This document shows positions 37,822 through 47,003 of a stretch of DNA of 64,000 nucleotides, one piece after another. Within the stretch, counting starts at the first letter, position 1; each line of letters begins with the position of its first letter. The notes beneath the pieces are model-generated. The model saw only the letters and a program-made list of their open reading frames with translations, made no database searches and was not told the DNA's origin. This DNA comes from Bacteroidota bacterium. GTDB lineage: Bacteria; Bacteroidota; Bacteroidia; AKYH767-A; 2013-40CM-41-45. The translations under genes and the position numbers were made by a program. Location of the stretch: positions 124,001-188,000 of the forward strand of contig JADKJP010000002.1 in assembly GCA_016720935.1 (NCBI GenBank), given 5' to 3'.

Positions 37822-38544
37822 TTGGTGAAAGAACTAGAAGATGCTGCTTGGTTTCCTTCCATTTTAAGAAATTATCAGACGGAATTTATTGGATTTGTTG
37901 TAAGCAGGTTCAATGTATATGACGTTTTTGTAAATTATGTGAAACAAGCGTCTCTGTCTGCAACAGCTATGACGGATCTCTGTTCAGGAAGCGGAGAGCC
38001 GGCTATCAGCATTTACAAAAAGACCAACCGCTTTAGCAGTCTTTCCCTGAGTGATAAATATCCTGGCGTACTAAAAAAGAAAGTTAATAAAGATGTTATA
38101 GCGATCTCTAAAACAGATGTGCTTGAAATGGAATTTGAACAAGGTAAATACTATACCATGTTTAACGCATTCCATCATTTCAGGGATGAAGAGAAACAAA
38201 AGATAGTACATAAAATCCTGCAATCCGGATCGCCCGCTTTTATTGTGGAGGTGCTTGAACCGACACTATTGTGTTTTTTGAAAGTATTCTTGACTACCAC
38301 TTTCGGTCTTTTTTTGCTGACTCCTTTTGTTGCTCCATTTTCTTTGAAGCGATTGTTCTTCACCTATGTGGTTCCCGTGAACATTTTTATCATCACCTAT
38401 GACGGAATAGTGTCGGTTTTAAAATCATATTCTGTGGGTAAATACAAAAGGGTATTTGCACACAACGGTAAAAAAATTAAAATTTTTCGACTGCAGAACG
38501 GCCTTAGTCCACTCATCGTAATTCAGGTAGAAGCTGAATCATGA
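37822..38544 (+). CDS. Class I SAM-dependent methyltransferase-like protein
   Basis: A 240-residue protein with a SAM-binding motif I-like DLCSGSGEPA (about residues 52-61) and FNAFHHF where a motif IV would be. The rest is unusual: residues 145-200 are hydrophobic and probably span the membrane twice (FLKVFLTTTFGLFLLTPFV, VPVNIFIITYDGIVSVL). The start is TTG 37822 or GTG 37825, since an in-frame TAA lies just upstream. It overlaps the UbiA-family gene by ATGA (38541-38544), so the two are translationally coupled. That suggests action on a prenylated or lipid substrate such as a quinone. Substrate cannot be read from the sequence. Confidence 0.7.
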   Translation: MVKELEDAAWFPSILRNYQTEFIGFVVSRFNVYDVFVNYVKQASLSATAMTDLCSGSGEPAISIYKKTNRFSSLSLSDKYPGVLKKKVNKDVIAISKTDVLEMEFEQGKYYTMFNAFHHFRDEEKQKIVHKILQSGSPAFIVEVLEPTLLCFLKVFLTTTFGLFLLTPFVAPFSLKRLFFTYVVPVNIFIITYDGIVSVLKSYSVGKYKRVFAHNGKKIKIFRLQNGLSPLIVIQVEAES

Positions 38545-39449
38545 TACCATTCAGCACACTCTGGAAATTCAGCAGACCGCATACAATCATCGGAAGCGCG
38601 ATTAGTATCTTGACATTGTATTTTATTGTTTGTGACAAGCAGGAAACGCAATGCATATCCTACCTGATACTGGCCTTATGTATCGGGATTTCCTGTAATA
38701 TTTTTATCGTTGGGATTAATCAGATTGCTGATGTCGCTATTGATAAAATTAATAAACCGTTTTTGCCTATCCCATCGGGAGCGCTGAGCCCTCGTCAGGC
38801 AAAAATCACTGTGATAACAGCCCTGATATTCAGTCTCGGACTTGCTTTGTACATTACGCCATATCTTTTTTTAGTTGTTGCATTGGCCACAACAATTGGC
38901 TGGGCTTATTCAATGCCGCCATTCCATCTGAAGAAGCATCATGTAACTGCAGCCCTTGCTATTACATTTGTTCGGGGTATTTTGCTCAACGCAGGAGGTT
39001 TTTTAATATTCAATTACCTGGTAAACGGCACCATTGCGATGCCGGAGAATGTCAAAATACTTACAATTTTTATTGTCGCATTTAGTATTGTCATTTCCTG
39101 GTTCAAAGATTTGGCAGATGTCAAGGGAGATGCGAAGTACAATATAAAGACCTTTGCCATCCATCATTCTTCAAAAACAGCATTGGTCGCCGGAAACATT
39201 TTGGTTTTGACAGCCTACTTGTTTACAATTTATATGAAGTCTGTTGATTTTTATGATTCAGATATTCCTTCCATCGCGACCAAAGTCTTGCTGATTGGAC
39301 ACATTGTTTTATTCGCGCTTTTTATTGTCAATGCATTTTCCATACGATTGAATCTCCAGCAATCTGTCAGAAAATATTACAAAAGATTCTGGTGGTTTTT
39401 CTTCGCGGAGTATGTGGTTTATCTGGTTGCGTATACTGTTAAGTATTAA
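38541..39449 (+). CDS. UbiA-family prenyltransferase (homogentisate prenyltransferase-like)
   Basis: A 302-residue membrane enzyme with about eight to nine helices. The first Asp-rich motif is NQIADVAIDKINKP (residues about 61-74) and the second is KDLADVKGD (about 192-200); both bind Mg-prenyl diphosphate. The NKP and PIPSG phrases and length resemble homogentisate phytyl/solanesyl transferases more than UbiA or MenA. The family attaches a prenyl chain to an aromatic ring in quinone or tocopherol-like synthesis. Coupling by ATGA to a membrane-associated methyltransferase fits a prenylation-methylation pair. No other quinone genes are nearby, so the product is unknown. Confidence 0.82.
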   Translation: MIPFSTLWKFSRPHTIIGSAISILTLYFIVCDKQETQCISYLILALCIGISCNIFIVGINQIADVAIDKINKPFLPIPSGALSPRQAKITVITALIFSLGLALYITPYLFLVVALATTIGWAYSMPPFHLKKHHVTAALAITFVRGILLNAGGFLIFNYLVNGTIAMPENVKILTIFIVAFSIVISWFKDLADVKGDAKYNIKTFAIHHSSKTALVAGNILVLTAYLFTIYMKSVDFYDSDIPSIATKVLLIGHIVLFALFIVNAFSIRLNLQQSVRKYYKRFWWFFFAEYVVYLVAYTVKY

Positions 39450-39857
39450 ATACAGTACTTTTTAGAGTACAGGAATAAAACTAATAATTTTCAAAAAGGC
39501 TTTAATATTAAGCGGGAATCAGTTCATCATATCATTTCGTTTTGCTGAATTCTTATCGAATTTTTCGGAATACTTGTTTCATTATATTTTCTTGAAACTA
39601 CAATTCAAAGCGTCAAAGTCGTGTTCTTTCATTCAGTCAAGTGAAGTTTCCTAAACTTATAAAGAACAAAGTTTCAATCATGCCGGATGAATTAATCTGT
39701 ATTGACAATAGAAAACACCGATTAGTGCCGTTTCTGATGAGGAATCGTAAAAGTACAATGTGAGGATTGTGTAACTCTTTTCGAAAATTATGTAAAGTAT
39801 ATCCTTTTCATATAGCCGACCTTTACCGGGTAATAAAACAATTTAAATTTCATAAAG
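39450..39857. other. Upstream region of the small-envelope-protein cluster
   Basis: No gene. It contains two direct copies of ATTRTGTAA (39766-39774 and 39787-39795) exactly 21 bases apart, which could be a tandem regulator site or promoter element. A small hairpin (GTACTTTTTAGAGTAC, about 39454-39469) follows the UbiA stop. Confidence 0.4.
39766..39795 (+). promoter_or_regulatory. Tandem ATTRTGTAA motif
   Basis: ATTGTGTAA and ATTATGTAA are separated by two helical turns, about 65 bases before the DUF6799 start. A single ATTGTGTAAC also occurs at 37573. This is a candidate operator or alternative-sigma promoter; identity unknown. Confidence 0.35.
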
Positions 39858-40301
39858 ATGAACAAGATACTCTTAACTCTCACGGCAATCGCGATAACAG
39901 CCTGCTCGTATGCGCAAGTGGATTCAACACAAAACAAAATGAATCCACCTCAAAACAACAGAAACGATGATGGCATGATTCAAAATCGTGATCTGAATAA
40001 CAACCAAATTCAAAACGAGCAAAAAAATCCGGCAGACATGTCACATCCCGATGGCGTCATGATGCAGGACGGTAAAATGGTCATGGTAAAGGCCGGCCGA
40101 ATGGTATCCTTAAACCACGAAATGACCATGGATAATGGAATAGTCGTAATGAGCAACGGTAGTTACATGAAAAAAGGAGGCACAAAAATGATGTTTAAAG
40201 AGGGCGAACACATGGATATGTCAGGAAATATGATTCCAATGAAAGGCACAAAGAAAATGGATATCATGCCGGATAGCACAAACAACAAGAATAAGTATTA
40301 A
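39858..40301 (+). CDS. DUF6799 domain protein, secreted or periplasmic
   Basis: 147 residues: signal peptide (1-19, ending CSYAQ), a low-complexity N/Q-rich linker (20-60), then two DUF6799-type segments built on DGVMMQDGKMVMVKAG and NGIVVMSNGSYMKKGG with Met-rich strands. The Met-rich pattern suggests possible metal (copper) binding, which is only an inference. First gene of a same-strand run of small envelope and stress genes (39.9-42.3 kb). Confidence 0.8.
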   Translation: MNKILLTLTAIAITACSYAQVDSTQNKMNPPQNNRNDDGMIQNRDLNNNQIQNEQKNPADMSHPDGVMMQDGKMVMVKAGRMVSLNHEMTMDNGIVVMSNGSYMKKGGTKMMFKEGEHMDMSGNMIPMKGTKKMDIMPDSTNNKNKY

Positions 40302-40312
40302 AAATAAGAAAC

Positions 40313-40468
40313 ATGGGAAATCTTCTGTATGCAGTGGCAGTAATTCTGATTATCATTTGGGCGATTGGCTTTTTTGCTTACAGTGTGGGTGCGATTATTC
40401 ACCTCCTGTTGATTATTGCCATTGTCTCCATTTTGTTGAGAGTTATTTCCGAAAACAAAAAAGTATAG
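40313..40468 (+). CDS. Small lmo0937-family membrane protein (51 aa)
   Basis: A 51-residue protein beginning MGNLLYAVAVILIIIWAIGF and continuing with FAYSVGAIIHLLLIIAIVSI before a short basic tail. It has two membrane helices and matches the lmo0937-type family of tiny membrane proteins, often found in stress-inducible gene groups. It begins 11 bases after the DUF6799 stop and 35 bases before the YtxH gene. Its role is unknown. Confidence 0.82.
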   Translation: MGNLLYAVAVILIIIWAIGFFAYSVGAIIHLLLIIAIVSILLRVISENKKV

Positions 40469-40503
40469 TACTTTAAAATACAAACAATCTAAAAACATAA
40501 ATT

Positions 40504-40827
40504 ATGAGCACTGGAAAAGTAGTTTTAGGAGCATTGGCAGGTCTTGCCATTGGCGCAATCGCAGGAATTTTATTCGCGCCTGAAAAAGGTTCGACAACGC
40601 GTAAGCAAATTATGGACAAAGGAAATGATTATGCCGACGAACTAAAAACAAAGTTTGATGAATTTCGTGATTCACTCAAAGAAAAGTTTGAAAGTACCAA
40701 AAAGGAGGCGCAGGACTTGGCCGACAAGGGTAAATCAAAATTTGATGAAGCTAAAAGCGACCTGAAAAGTACAGCTTCAGATTTTAAACACGATGGAGCC
40801 GCAGCAGGTAAACATGCAGCATCTTAA
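40504..40827 (+). CDS. YtxH domain protein
   Basis: 107 residues: an N-terminal glycine-zipper membrane helix (VVLGALAGLAIGAIAGILF, residues about 6-24) followed by APEKGSTTRKQI, the hallmark of YtxH, and a long Lys/Glu/Asp-rich amphipathic helix with repeated KSKFDEAKSDLK-type segments. YtxH-family proteins are general-stress (for example SigB-controlled) membrane proteins of unknown mechanism. It sits within the small stress cluster. Confidence 0.88.
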   Translation: MSTGKVVLGALAGLAIGAIAGILFAPEKGSTTRKQIMDKGNDYADELKTKFDEFRDSLKEKFESTKKEAQDLADKGKSKFDEAKSDLKSTASDFKHDGAAAGKHAAS

Positions 40828-40860
40828 GTTCGCTTAAAAGTCAAGTTAAAAAATCATGTT

Positions 40861-41214
40861 ATGAACGACAATGCAACGCCCATCGAATCGCTGTTTGAAA
40901 GAGCGGAAAACTACACCAAAACAACAGTTGAATTGTACAAGCTTCATGCTATAGACAAATCAGCGGATGTGCTTTCTTCACTGGTTTCACGCCTGGCAGT
41001 TTTTATGGCCGTTGTATTGTCTGTTTTAATCACCAACATTGGTTTTGCATTATGGATCGGAAAATTGCTCGGAAACTCCTACTATGGATTTTTTGTGATT
41101 GGAGGGTTTTATGCAATTGTTGCAATCCTGGTGCACGCCTTCCGGCATAGCTGGATTAAAAACCCGGTGAGCAATACAATCATTGCACAAATGCTAAAAC
41201 AAAAAGAGGCATGA
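40861..41214 (+). CDS. Phage-holin-family (DUF1469-like) membrane protein
   Basis: 117 residues with an N-terminal amphipathic helix and two membrane helices (about 45-65 and 75-95), matching the Phage_holin_3_6 superfamily. Despite the name, such proteins are chromosomal envelope proteins in many bacteria and nothing here suggests phage lysis. It overlaps the next gene by ATGA (41211-41214), so the pair is translationally coupled. YtxH and this family are often neighbours. Confidence 0.82.
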   Translation: MNDNATPIESLFERAENYTKTTVELYKLHAIDKSADVLSSLVSRLAVFMAVVLSVLITNIGFALWIGKLLGNSYYGFFVIGGFYAIVAILVHAFRHSWIKNPVSNTIIAQMLKQKEA

Positions 41215-41639
41215 AACAACGAATCAATGAAACCGACGCATTAAACAAAAGCATATTGCTTTTGCAAAATAAGCAGGAGGATGAGTTAGTACTCTTGAAG
41301 GAACAGTTTCATATTACCTACGAGAGCCTGAAGCCAATCAATATTATAAAAACCACTATTAGCAAAGTAGTGGAGAGCCCGGAACTGAAAAGTAACATTG
41401 TGAACAATGTAATTGGAGCGGCGACAGGATATCTTTCTAAAATCGTTTTGTTCGGTGCTTCAAGGAATCCGGTTACAAGATTAATGGGAACATTGCTGCA
41501 ATTTGCTGTAACGAATATTACGACAAAGCACGGAGATACCATTAAACTGGCCGGAGAAAAAATAATACAACGGTTTATGAAGGAAAAGAAGGAACCGAAA
41601 AAAGAATTTCACAATAATGGCTATGACTTCTTTTTATAA
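41211..41639 (+). CDS. Conserved hypothetical protein coupled to the holin-like gene
   Basis: 142 residues, no signal peptide. The N-terminal half is a helical coiled-coil-like segment (ILLLQNKQEDELVLLKEQF). The centre has a Gly/Ala-rich helix (NNVIGAATGYLSKIVLFGAS) that could insert in the membrane, and the tail is basic. Its 4-base overlap with the holin-like gene points to a two-protein membrane complex. No domain was recognised. Confidence 0.7.
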   Translation: MKQRINETDALNKSILLLQNKQEDELVLLKEQFHITYESLKPINIIKTTISKVVESPELKSNIVNNVIGAATGYLSKIVLFGASRNPVTRLMGTLLQFAVTNITTKHGDTIKLAGEKIIQRFMKEKKEPKKEFHNNGYDFFL

Positions 41640-41667
41640 AGACGTCACAACTTTATAAAGAATAAGC

Positions 41668-41787
41668 ATGAATAATATTTTTAGAGGATTGATAGCCGGC
41701 TATGGCTCAGCAAAACTGGGAGGAGGCTGTCTTGGAAGTATTGTCGTGTTTGCCTTGATCTGGATGCTTCTAGGGCATTGCAAGTAA
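41668..41787 (+). CDS. 39-residue Gly-rich membrane microprotein
   Basis: Reads MNNIFRGLIAGYGSAKLGGG, then a single helix (CLGSIVVFALIWMLLGHC) and a final Lys. ATG at 41668, TAA at 41785-41787. The compact start, glycine zipper and helix, and its position 28 bases after the preceding gene support a real gene. Similar microproteins occur beside YtxH/holin-like genes in Bacteroidota as far as I recall. Function unknown. Confidence 0.65.
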   Translation: MNNIFRGLIAGYGSAKLGGGCLGSIVVFALIWMLLGHCK

Positions 41788-41869
41788 CAGTGTTGTGTTA
41801 TCGCATTGCAATTATCAAGTCCGGTCACGCGCTATACTAATTAATTAACAATCAAATACAATTCATATT

Positions 41870-42328
41870 ATGGATAAAGAGAAAACAATCGAGCTGTTGA
41901 ATTCGCTCATCACCATCAATAATGACCGGATTCAGGGATATGAAACGGCTGCAAAAGAAACAAAGGATGAGGAATTGAAAACACTGTTTGGCCGATTTGC
42001 AGAAACAAGTCATACCTGCAAAAATCAATTGGTAACCGAGGTTAATAAATTAAGTGGAAAACCGGCAGAAGGAACAATGACTTCCGGAAAATTCTTTCGC
42101 GTGTGGATGGATGTAAAAGCTTCGCTCACGGGCAATGACCGCAAAGCTATTCTTAACTCTTGTGAATACGGAGAAGACGTTGCGGTAGAAACGTATAACA
42201 AAGCACTAAGAAACAACTTGTCGGACATTACTGCAGAGCAACAGGCAATGTTGAATATTCAACATACTGCGATTAAGGCGGATCACAACAAAGTGAAATC
42301 AATGCTTGATACTTTCACGACGGTTTAA
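41870..42328 (+). CDS. DUF2383 / PA2169-family four-helix-bundle protein
   Basis: 152 residues forming a ferritin-like four-helix bundle. Markers are LNSLITINNDRIQGYETAAKE near the start and GEDVAVETYNKAL in the third helix, with acidic residues suitable for a metal site. PA2169/DUF2383 proteins are stress-associated and of unknown reaction. It closes the small stress cluster and is followed by a strong terminator at 42349-42388, so the cluster may be one transcript from 39.86 kb. Confidence 0.85.
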   Translation: MDKEKTIELLNSLITINNDRIQGYETAAKETKDEELKTLFGRFAETSHTCKNQLVTEVNKLSGKPAEGTMTSGKFFRVWMDVKASLTGNDRKAILNSCEYGEDVAVETYNKALRNNLSDITAEQQAMLNIQHTAIKADHNKVKSMLDTFTTV

Positions 42329-42348
42329 TCAATATCAATTTACTGAAA

Positions 42349-42388
42349 ATGCGAAAGGAGACGAAAACTCTCTTTTCGTATTTTTTTA
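42349..42388 (+). terminator. Rho-independent terminator
   Basis: ATGCGAAAGGAGA and TCTCTTTTCGTAT pair over about 13 bases around ACGAAAAC and are followed by seven T residues, 20 bases after the DUF2383 stop. Confidence 0.85.
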
Positions 42389-42561
42389 TATTGTAATTTG
42401 GTTTATTTTATAATTAGCTTTCAGCAATAATTGCCAACATTGGTTTGCTAAAAGGAGACAACTCAATTTGAAATGATTGCACTTTACTTTTTGCTCCTCC
42501 CAAAATTCATAGTTTATCTGGATAGGGAATTCGTAAGAGTTACTTGAAGAGAGTTTCCAAA

Positions 42562-45500
42562 TTATTCCATGCGTAAAATTTTTGTCGTGTAGTTTGCTTC
42601 CTCCTGTAAAATATTCACAACGTAAATTCCCTCATCAAGATCCTGTATATCCAGACTACATGTTGTAGACTGTTCCGGCAAATTCAAATCTATTGATTTT
42701 ACAAGTTGTCCCTGGCTATCTGTGATGTGAACAGATGCTGTTCCGGGTTTCAATCCTGCGATTTGAATCAGGATGTGTGAGTTTTTGGTTGAAGGATTTG
42801 GAAAGACACTTACGGAGGAGTCACAATTTTCAAAAACTGAAGCAGTAATAGAAACGAAAGTGGAAGGACAATCTTTCCCTGAACGTACGAAATAGGTAGA
42901 GCTTGTTTGCATGAAAGGTGTAAGAAAAGTTTCACCGGATGCCAGGGCCTCTCCATCGGTACGATCAAACCAAAAGACAGAATCCTGAGCAGTCGCTCTT
43001 AACAAGACGTAGCCCGGACCACAACGTGATTCATTAGTAACAAATGGCGCTGTCGCTGTCGATTTTTCGGACACAATAAATGTATTTGATGTTTTTATAC
43101 ATCCGTGAGCGTTCACATGTATGGAATAAACTCCCGGTTCATTTGTACTTAGAGTATTGTTGCCCTCACCCGGCAGGTCCTGATATTCCAATACCCATTG
43201 GTAAACAGCATCCGGGAATTCCGGAGCTTCCAGTGCAATTTCAGAACCGCTGCAGAGAATGTTTGGCCCTGAAATATTAATGTCTACCGCAAGCGCATTT
43301 GTAGACGGACCTCCCGGCGATCCTCCGAAACATCCGGGCAACCAGTTGTTACCATTACTGAGATCACCTGAATCAATCTGTGATTCACAGGTGTATCCAA
43401 ATCCCGCTGCCTCAGGAGGCCAGGGCAATTCCGACTGATAATATAATGATCTGAAGGTAGTACCTGTGTGATCGAACAACCGGATTTGTCCTTCTGTGTT
43501 GTCCAGACCAAAACCCATTTGTCCCAGCCGGTTTCTTCTTGTTGGATAGATGTTATCGAAAGCAACTGTGTCTTTCGCAAGAACGATGTATTCATTCGAA
43601 GGAATCACGGTTCCGGTTGGAAATTTATAAATGTGATGATCTAATTCATCTGAAACTTTCCATCCCGAAATGTCCAGATCGAATGAACCATAATTGTAAA
43701 ATTCAAGCCAGTCTTCAGAATTAAATGCTGAAGTGGAATGGTAATTAAATTCACTGATGTTCAGCTGCGGGTATTTTGCACTTCCACTGAAATAGGCAAC
43801 GACTTGCTGATCCCATGTAAAATTGATTGTGACAGATTGATCTCCGCCATAACCCGATAATTGCCCGGAACCCCAATGATCAAATGTAAAACCGGGATTT
43901 GGAATTGCAGTAATCGTAACAGGATTTCCATTGAAATAAACTCCCGTCCACGGATAAGTCTCGGGAGTCACAGTACTGATTTCAATTCTTCCTGCGCCGG
44001 CAGGCAAAACATTTAATTCAAGATGAACCTTTCCACTGAGCGAAAACTGTTCAAGGATCATTGAGCGTGCAATTTCCGGACGCTGATTCACAAATTGCAT
44101 CATATCATCGATGTTTGAATGCCAGGAATCTGTATCCCCTCCCCATTTTTCAAAATGTTTAACCATATCAAGTGCCATAGAATCTTTGAAAGATTTCATT
44201 ACAGTTTCCACATTGGCCGGGAGATAGATGGTATTTAGCAAATCGGCATACCGGTTGATGAAATAGTTTTTAAATTTTTCATTGTACAGGATTGCATCAA
44301 ACATCTCTGATGAATAACTGAAAGCATCAGGATTTCTGGCCAGCTCAAGCCTGTTGTCTGTAACATCACCATGCAAATCGAATCCGAAGTCAAGATCATG
44401 GAGCAAATATTTCCACCTGGACCCCGGAGCTTTCGGTTTCCACATTTTGATATTGTTTGTCCATTCGCCAATCCAGTCTCCGTTATTATAAAAGGTTTCC
44501 GCGATAAAGTAATCAGCATAGTTTTGCAGATCAAGCATTGAATTAATTTGATCATAATAATGCTGATCTGATGGAGATTGAGTAGTACTATAATTGTACA
44601 AAGCCCAAAAATCATTCGCGCTGCCATCTACTGTTATGATTTCATCTCCAATTTCTGTAAGAAAATCAATTTCAGATTTTTTTAAATTATAATTTGTCTC
44701 AACCCAGGTGTGATTGTGTTTTTCATTGATCGTATATACACCCCAGTTGCGTCCATTCAGGAAAACCCTCACCGGTTCCGCTGCGAGATAGCCCGAGTAA
44801 GTTGATTTCATTAATCTTTCCATCAACGCATCCCGGAAATGAACCACATTCCAATCTGTTCCGGAGTTGCGAAGGACAATGTTTTCATAATTTGAGAGAT
44901 ATGGTTTATCTGAAATCAGAGGATAATTTAATCCATCCATTCCAAATTTGTCACTCAGTTTGATTTCAAAACTTTTTTGTACTTCAGCCCTTGAATAGTT
45001 TCCATAAATTTCAATTTCGGCATTAAAACTAAAGATGTGTTGTTTTGATTTATCAAAGAACTCAAATGCTGCGGGTTTGGTCCAATCTCGCCAATAATTC
45101 GCTCCAAAATGCGGCCATGATGGATCTGCATTTGGTCCTGCAGCATAAATTCCGGAATTCTCATCCCAAAGATCCAAAGAATCCATACTTATTGAAAATA
45201 CGGGAAGTTGGGAGGCTTCGTCAATGAAATAAGTATGCCCTATTGTTTTTCCAGGAAGCATTCCTGGTGCAAAAACACGTGCACGGATTGTTGTTGTCGA
45301 ATCTATTGTAATCGGATGAGTATATAATTGATCACTCATCTGGGGATCATTTCCATTTGTTGAAAATCGAATCTGCGCACCCTGCAATGAAGTTGATAAA
45401 TTCAGAATGATACCAGACTGATAAAATCCACCTGCAAAAGAAAAGACGGGAGGGAGAGCATATCCGTTATAACAGTTGGATGAACTATTCGGCAATAAGG

Positions 45501-46539
45501 GTGTTGGCAAATTACTGTAACACCAGTTTTGCTCACCATCTGAAGTTCGGTTATAACAATGATCTGTCTCCAGATTTGGATAACTTACCTGGTCAACAAT
45601 ATTTCCATCCGGATTGAAAAGATAAATGGTCTCACCACTTCTGCGAAGTTTAAAGTCGGCACCGAAAACAGAGAGAGTTGACGGATGAAACCATGTCGGA
45701 GGAGCCGGAAAAAATTGGCGTGAATCCGACACACCTGTAAATAGAAATGGAATGGCTGAAAGATCGCTGGAGTTGGCAGTGACGTTATGAACTTCTACAG
45801 ACAAGACATTTTTTCCTGTCTGTATCGCCGAATTGAACAAATCACGGTCAATAGCAAATGAATCAGGAGAGAGTCCCTGATAAATTCCCGCTTCATGAGC
45901 ATCGGATGCAAGATCATCCCAGTCGGGAATGCCGGGATACATATTGAATCGCGCAATTTCAACACCGTTAAGATATGCGACAAAACCATCATCAAAATCG
46001 ATCATCAGAAAAGCATTGAGAATCCTGGATGGATCGTTCACGACAAAAGATTGTCGGAGCATCACTGAACGACAGGGTGAAATCACTGTAGCGTCATCCT
46101 CATCTCCAAAACCAATACCACCTTCTCCGCTTTGCCACTGACTATCATCAAATGTTGCGCTGCTCCAATTGGAATCTAAATGAGAAGAACCAATATAATA
46201 ATTCCAAATTCCATTTCCATTCACAGGCATTTCATAATGGTCAACAGGAGGGACCACATCCTGTCCGGAGGCGAATACCAGTAAGTGTTCGCCAGGATTA
46301 AGATTATAAGAAGAGAAATGAAAGCGCTCTGTTGAATCGGCTTGATCACTAAGACCATACCCTCCTAAATCCACTGCATGCACACCGGAATTATAAATTT
46401 CAATGTAATCATCGTATTGCCCGTAAGGGTTTTGGATTACAGAATTATTTGCCGGACAAATTTCATTTATTAATAATTGTCCAAAAACGAAAGAGTAAAT
46501 AAATTGCATAAAAGATGCAATCCATATAAATTTCTTCAT
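42562..46539 (-). CDS. T9SS-sorted CotH-kinase protein with lamin-tail domains
   Basis: 1325 residues: signal peptide (1-20, ending FVFGQ); first lamin-tail domain (about 22-115, LINEICPANN ... DYIEIYNSG); beta-sandwich (130-265); chitobiase/FN3-like segment (365-440, GAQIRFSTNGNDP); CotH kinase domain (about 442-786); second lamin-tail domain (923-1046, LNISEFNYHST ... WLEFYNYG); Ig-like region (1090-1200); T9SS type A domain (about 1245-1325, VSVFPNPSTKN ... KILRME). In the kinase part, NWGVYTINEKH and HDLDFGF (residues 714-720, D715 and D717 as metal-site candidates) fit CotH. CotH proteins phosphorylate spore-coat or surface proteins; here the enzyme would act outside the cell. Substrate unknown. 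Confidence 0.88.
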   Translation of the reverse strand: MKKFIWIASFMQFIYSFVFGQLLINEICPANNSVIQNPYGQYDDYIEIYNSGVHAVDLGGYGLSDQADSTERFHFSSYNLNPGEHLLVFASGQDVVPPVDHYEMPVNGNGIWNYYIGSSHLDSNWSSATFDDSQWQSGEGGIGFGDEDDATVISPCRSVMLRQSFVVNDPSRILNAFLMIDFDDGFVAYLNGVEIARFNMYPGIPDWDDLASDAHEAGIYQGLSPDSFAIDRDLFNSAIQTGKNVLSVEVHNVTANSSDLSAIPFLFTGVSDSRQFFPAPPTWFHPSTLSVFGADFKLRRSGETIYLFNPDGNIVDQVSYPNLETDHCYNRTSDGEQNWCYSNLPTPLLPNSSSNCYNGYALPPVFSFAGGFYQSGIILNLSTSLQGAQIRFSTNGNDPQMSDQLYTHPITIDSTTTIRARVFAPGMLPGKTIGHTYFIDEASQLPVFSISMDSLDLWDENSGIYAAGPNADPSWPHFGANYWRDWTKPAAFEFFDKSKQHIFSFNAEIEIYGNYSRAEVQKSFEIKLSDKFGMDGLNYPLISDKPYLSNYENIVLRNSGTDWNVVHFRDALMERLMKSTYSGYLAAEPVRVFLNGRNWGVYTINEKHNHTWVETNYNLKKSEIDFLTEIGDEIITVDGSANDFWALYNYSTTQSPSDQHYYDQINSMLDLQNYADYFIAETFYNNGDWIGEWTNNIKMWKPKAPGSRWKYLLHDLDFGFDLHGDVTDNRLELARNPDAFSYSSEMFDAILYNEKFKNYFINRYADLLNTIYLPANVETVMKSFKDSMALDMVKHFEKWGGDTDSWHSNIDDMMQFVNQRPEIARSMILEQFSLSGKVHLELNVLPAGAGRIEISTVTPETYPWTGVYFNGNPVTITAIPNPGFTFDHWGSGQLSGYGGDQSVTINFTWDQQVVAYFSGSAKYPQLNISEFNYHSTSAFNSEDWLEFYNYGSFDLDISGWKVSDELDHHIYKFPTGTVIPSNEYIVLAKDTVAFDNIYPTRRNRLGQMGFGLDNTEGQIRLFDHTGTTFRSLYYQSELPWPPEAAGFGYTCESQIDSGDLSNGNNWLPGCFGGSPGGPSTNALAVDINISGPNILCSGSEIALEAPEFPDAVYQWVLEYQDLPGEGNNTLSTNEPGVYSIHVNAHGCIKTSNTFIVSEKSTATAPFVTNESRCGPGYVLLRATAQDSVFWFDRTDGEALASGETFLTPFMQTSSTYFVRSGKDCPSTFVSITASVFENCDSSVSVFPNPSTKNSHILIQIAGLKPGTASVHITDSQGQLVKSIDLNLPEQSTTCSLDIQDLDEGIYVVNILQEEANYTTKILRME

Positions 46540-47003
46540 TTTACTTAGGGGGATAATCGGTCAATCTGAAGTCGAAAAGCTATTTTACGTTAATTTCCCT
46601 GTTCATTAAAGCATTAAAATTGTTTTTTGGCCAGTACTTACTTATGCTTGGTAGAATAAATCAAATGTTAACAAATATAGGGCTGAGATGTTAAAACCCG
46701 TATCAATAAAGGTGTTGAGCCAAATGGGATTCTATCATGGGTCAAATATCAAATGAAAAATATTTAACAATTGGCGTTCAATCATAATTCAGGATTTCAC
46801 TGAAAACATATTGCTGTTCAAAAGAGGCGAAAATATTCATGCCCTGTAAAAAGAAATACTTTCCTTGTTAACACGACTTGCCTGAATCCTTGTGTATATT
46901 TAACTAATCATTCAGTACAGTTAGTAATTTTACTTTTCAATAATTGCATTTTAAAAATTGTCAAGTGATGAATAATTAACCCTTGTAAACAATTTTATTC
47001 AAT
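46540..47003. other. Divergent intergenic region
   Basis: 464 AT-rich bases between the CotH gene and the methyltransferase. No gene, repeat or convincing hairpin was seen; it presumably carries both promoters. Confidence 0.4.

Noticed and set aside
40861..41214. Prophage remnant on the basis of the holin-like gene
   Set aside because: No lysin, capsid or integrase genes nearby; the family is chromosomal and sits in a stress cluster.
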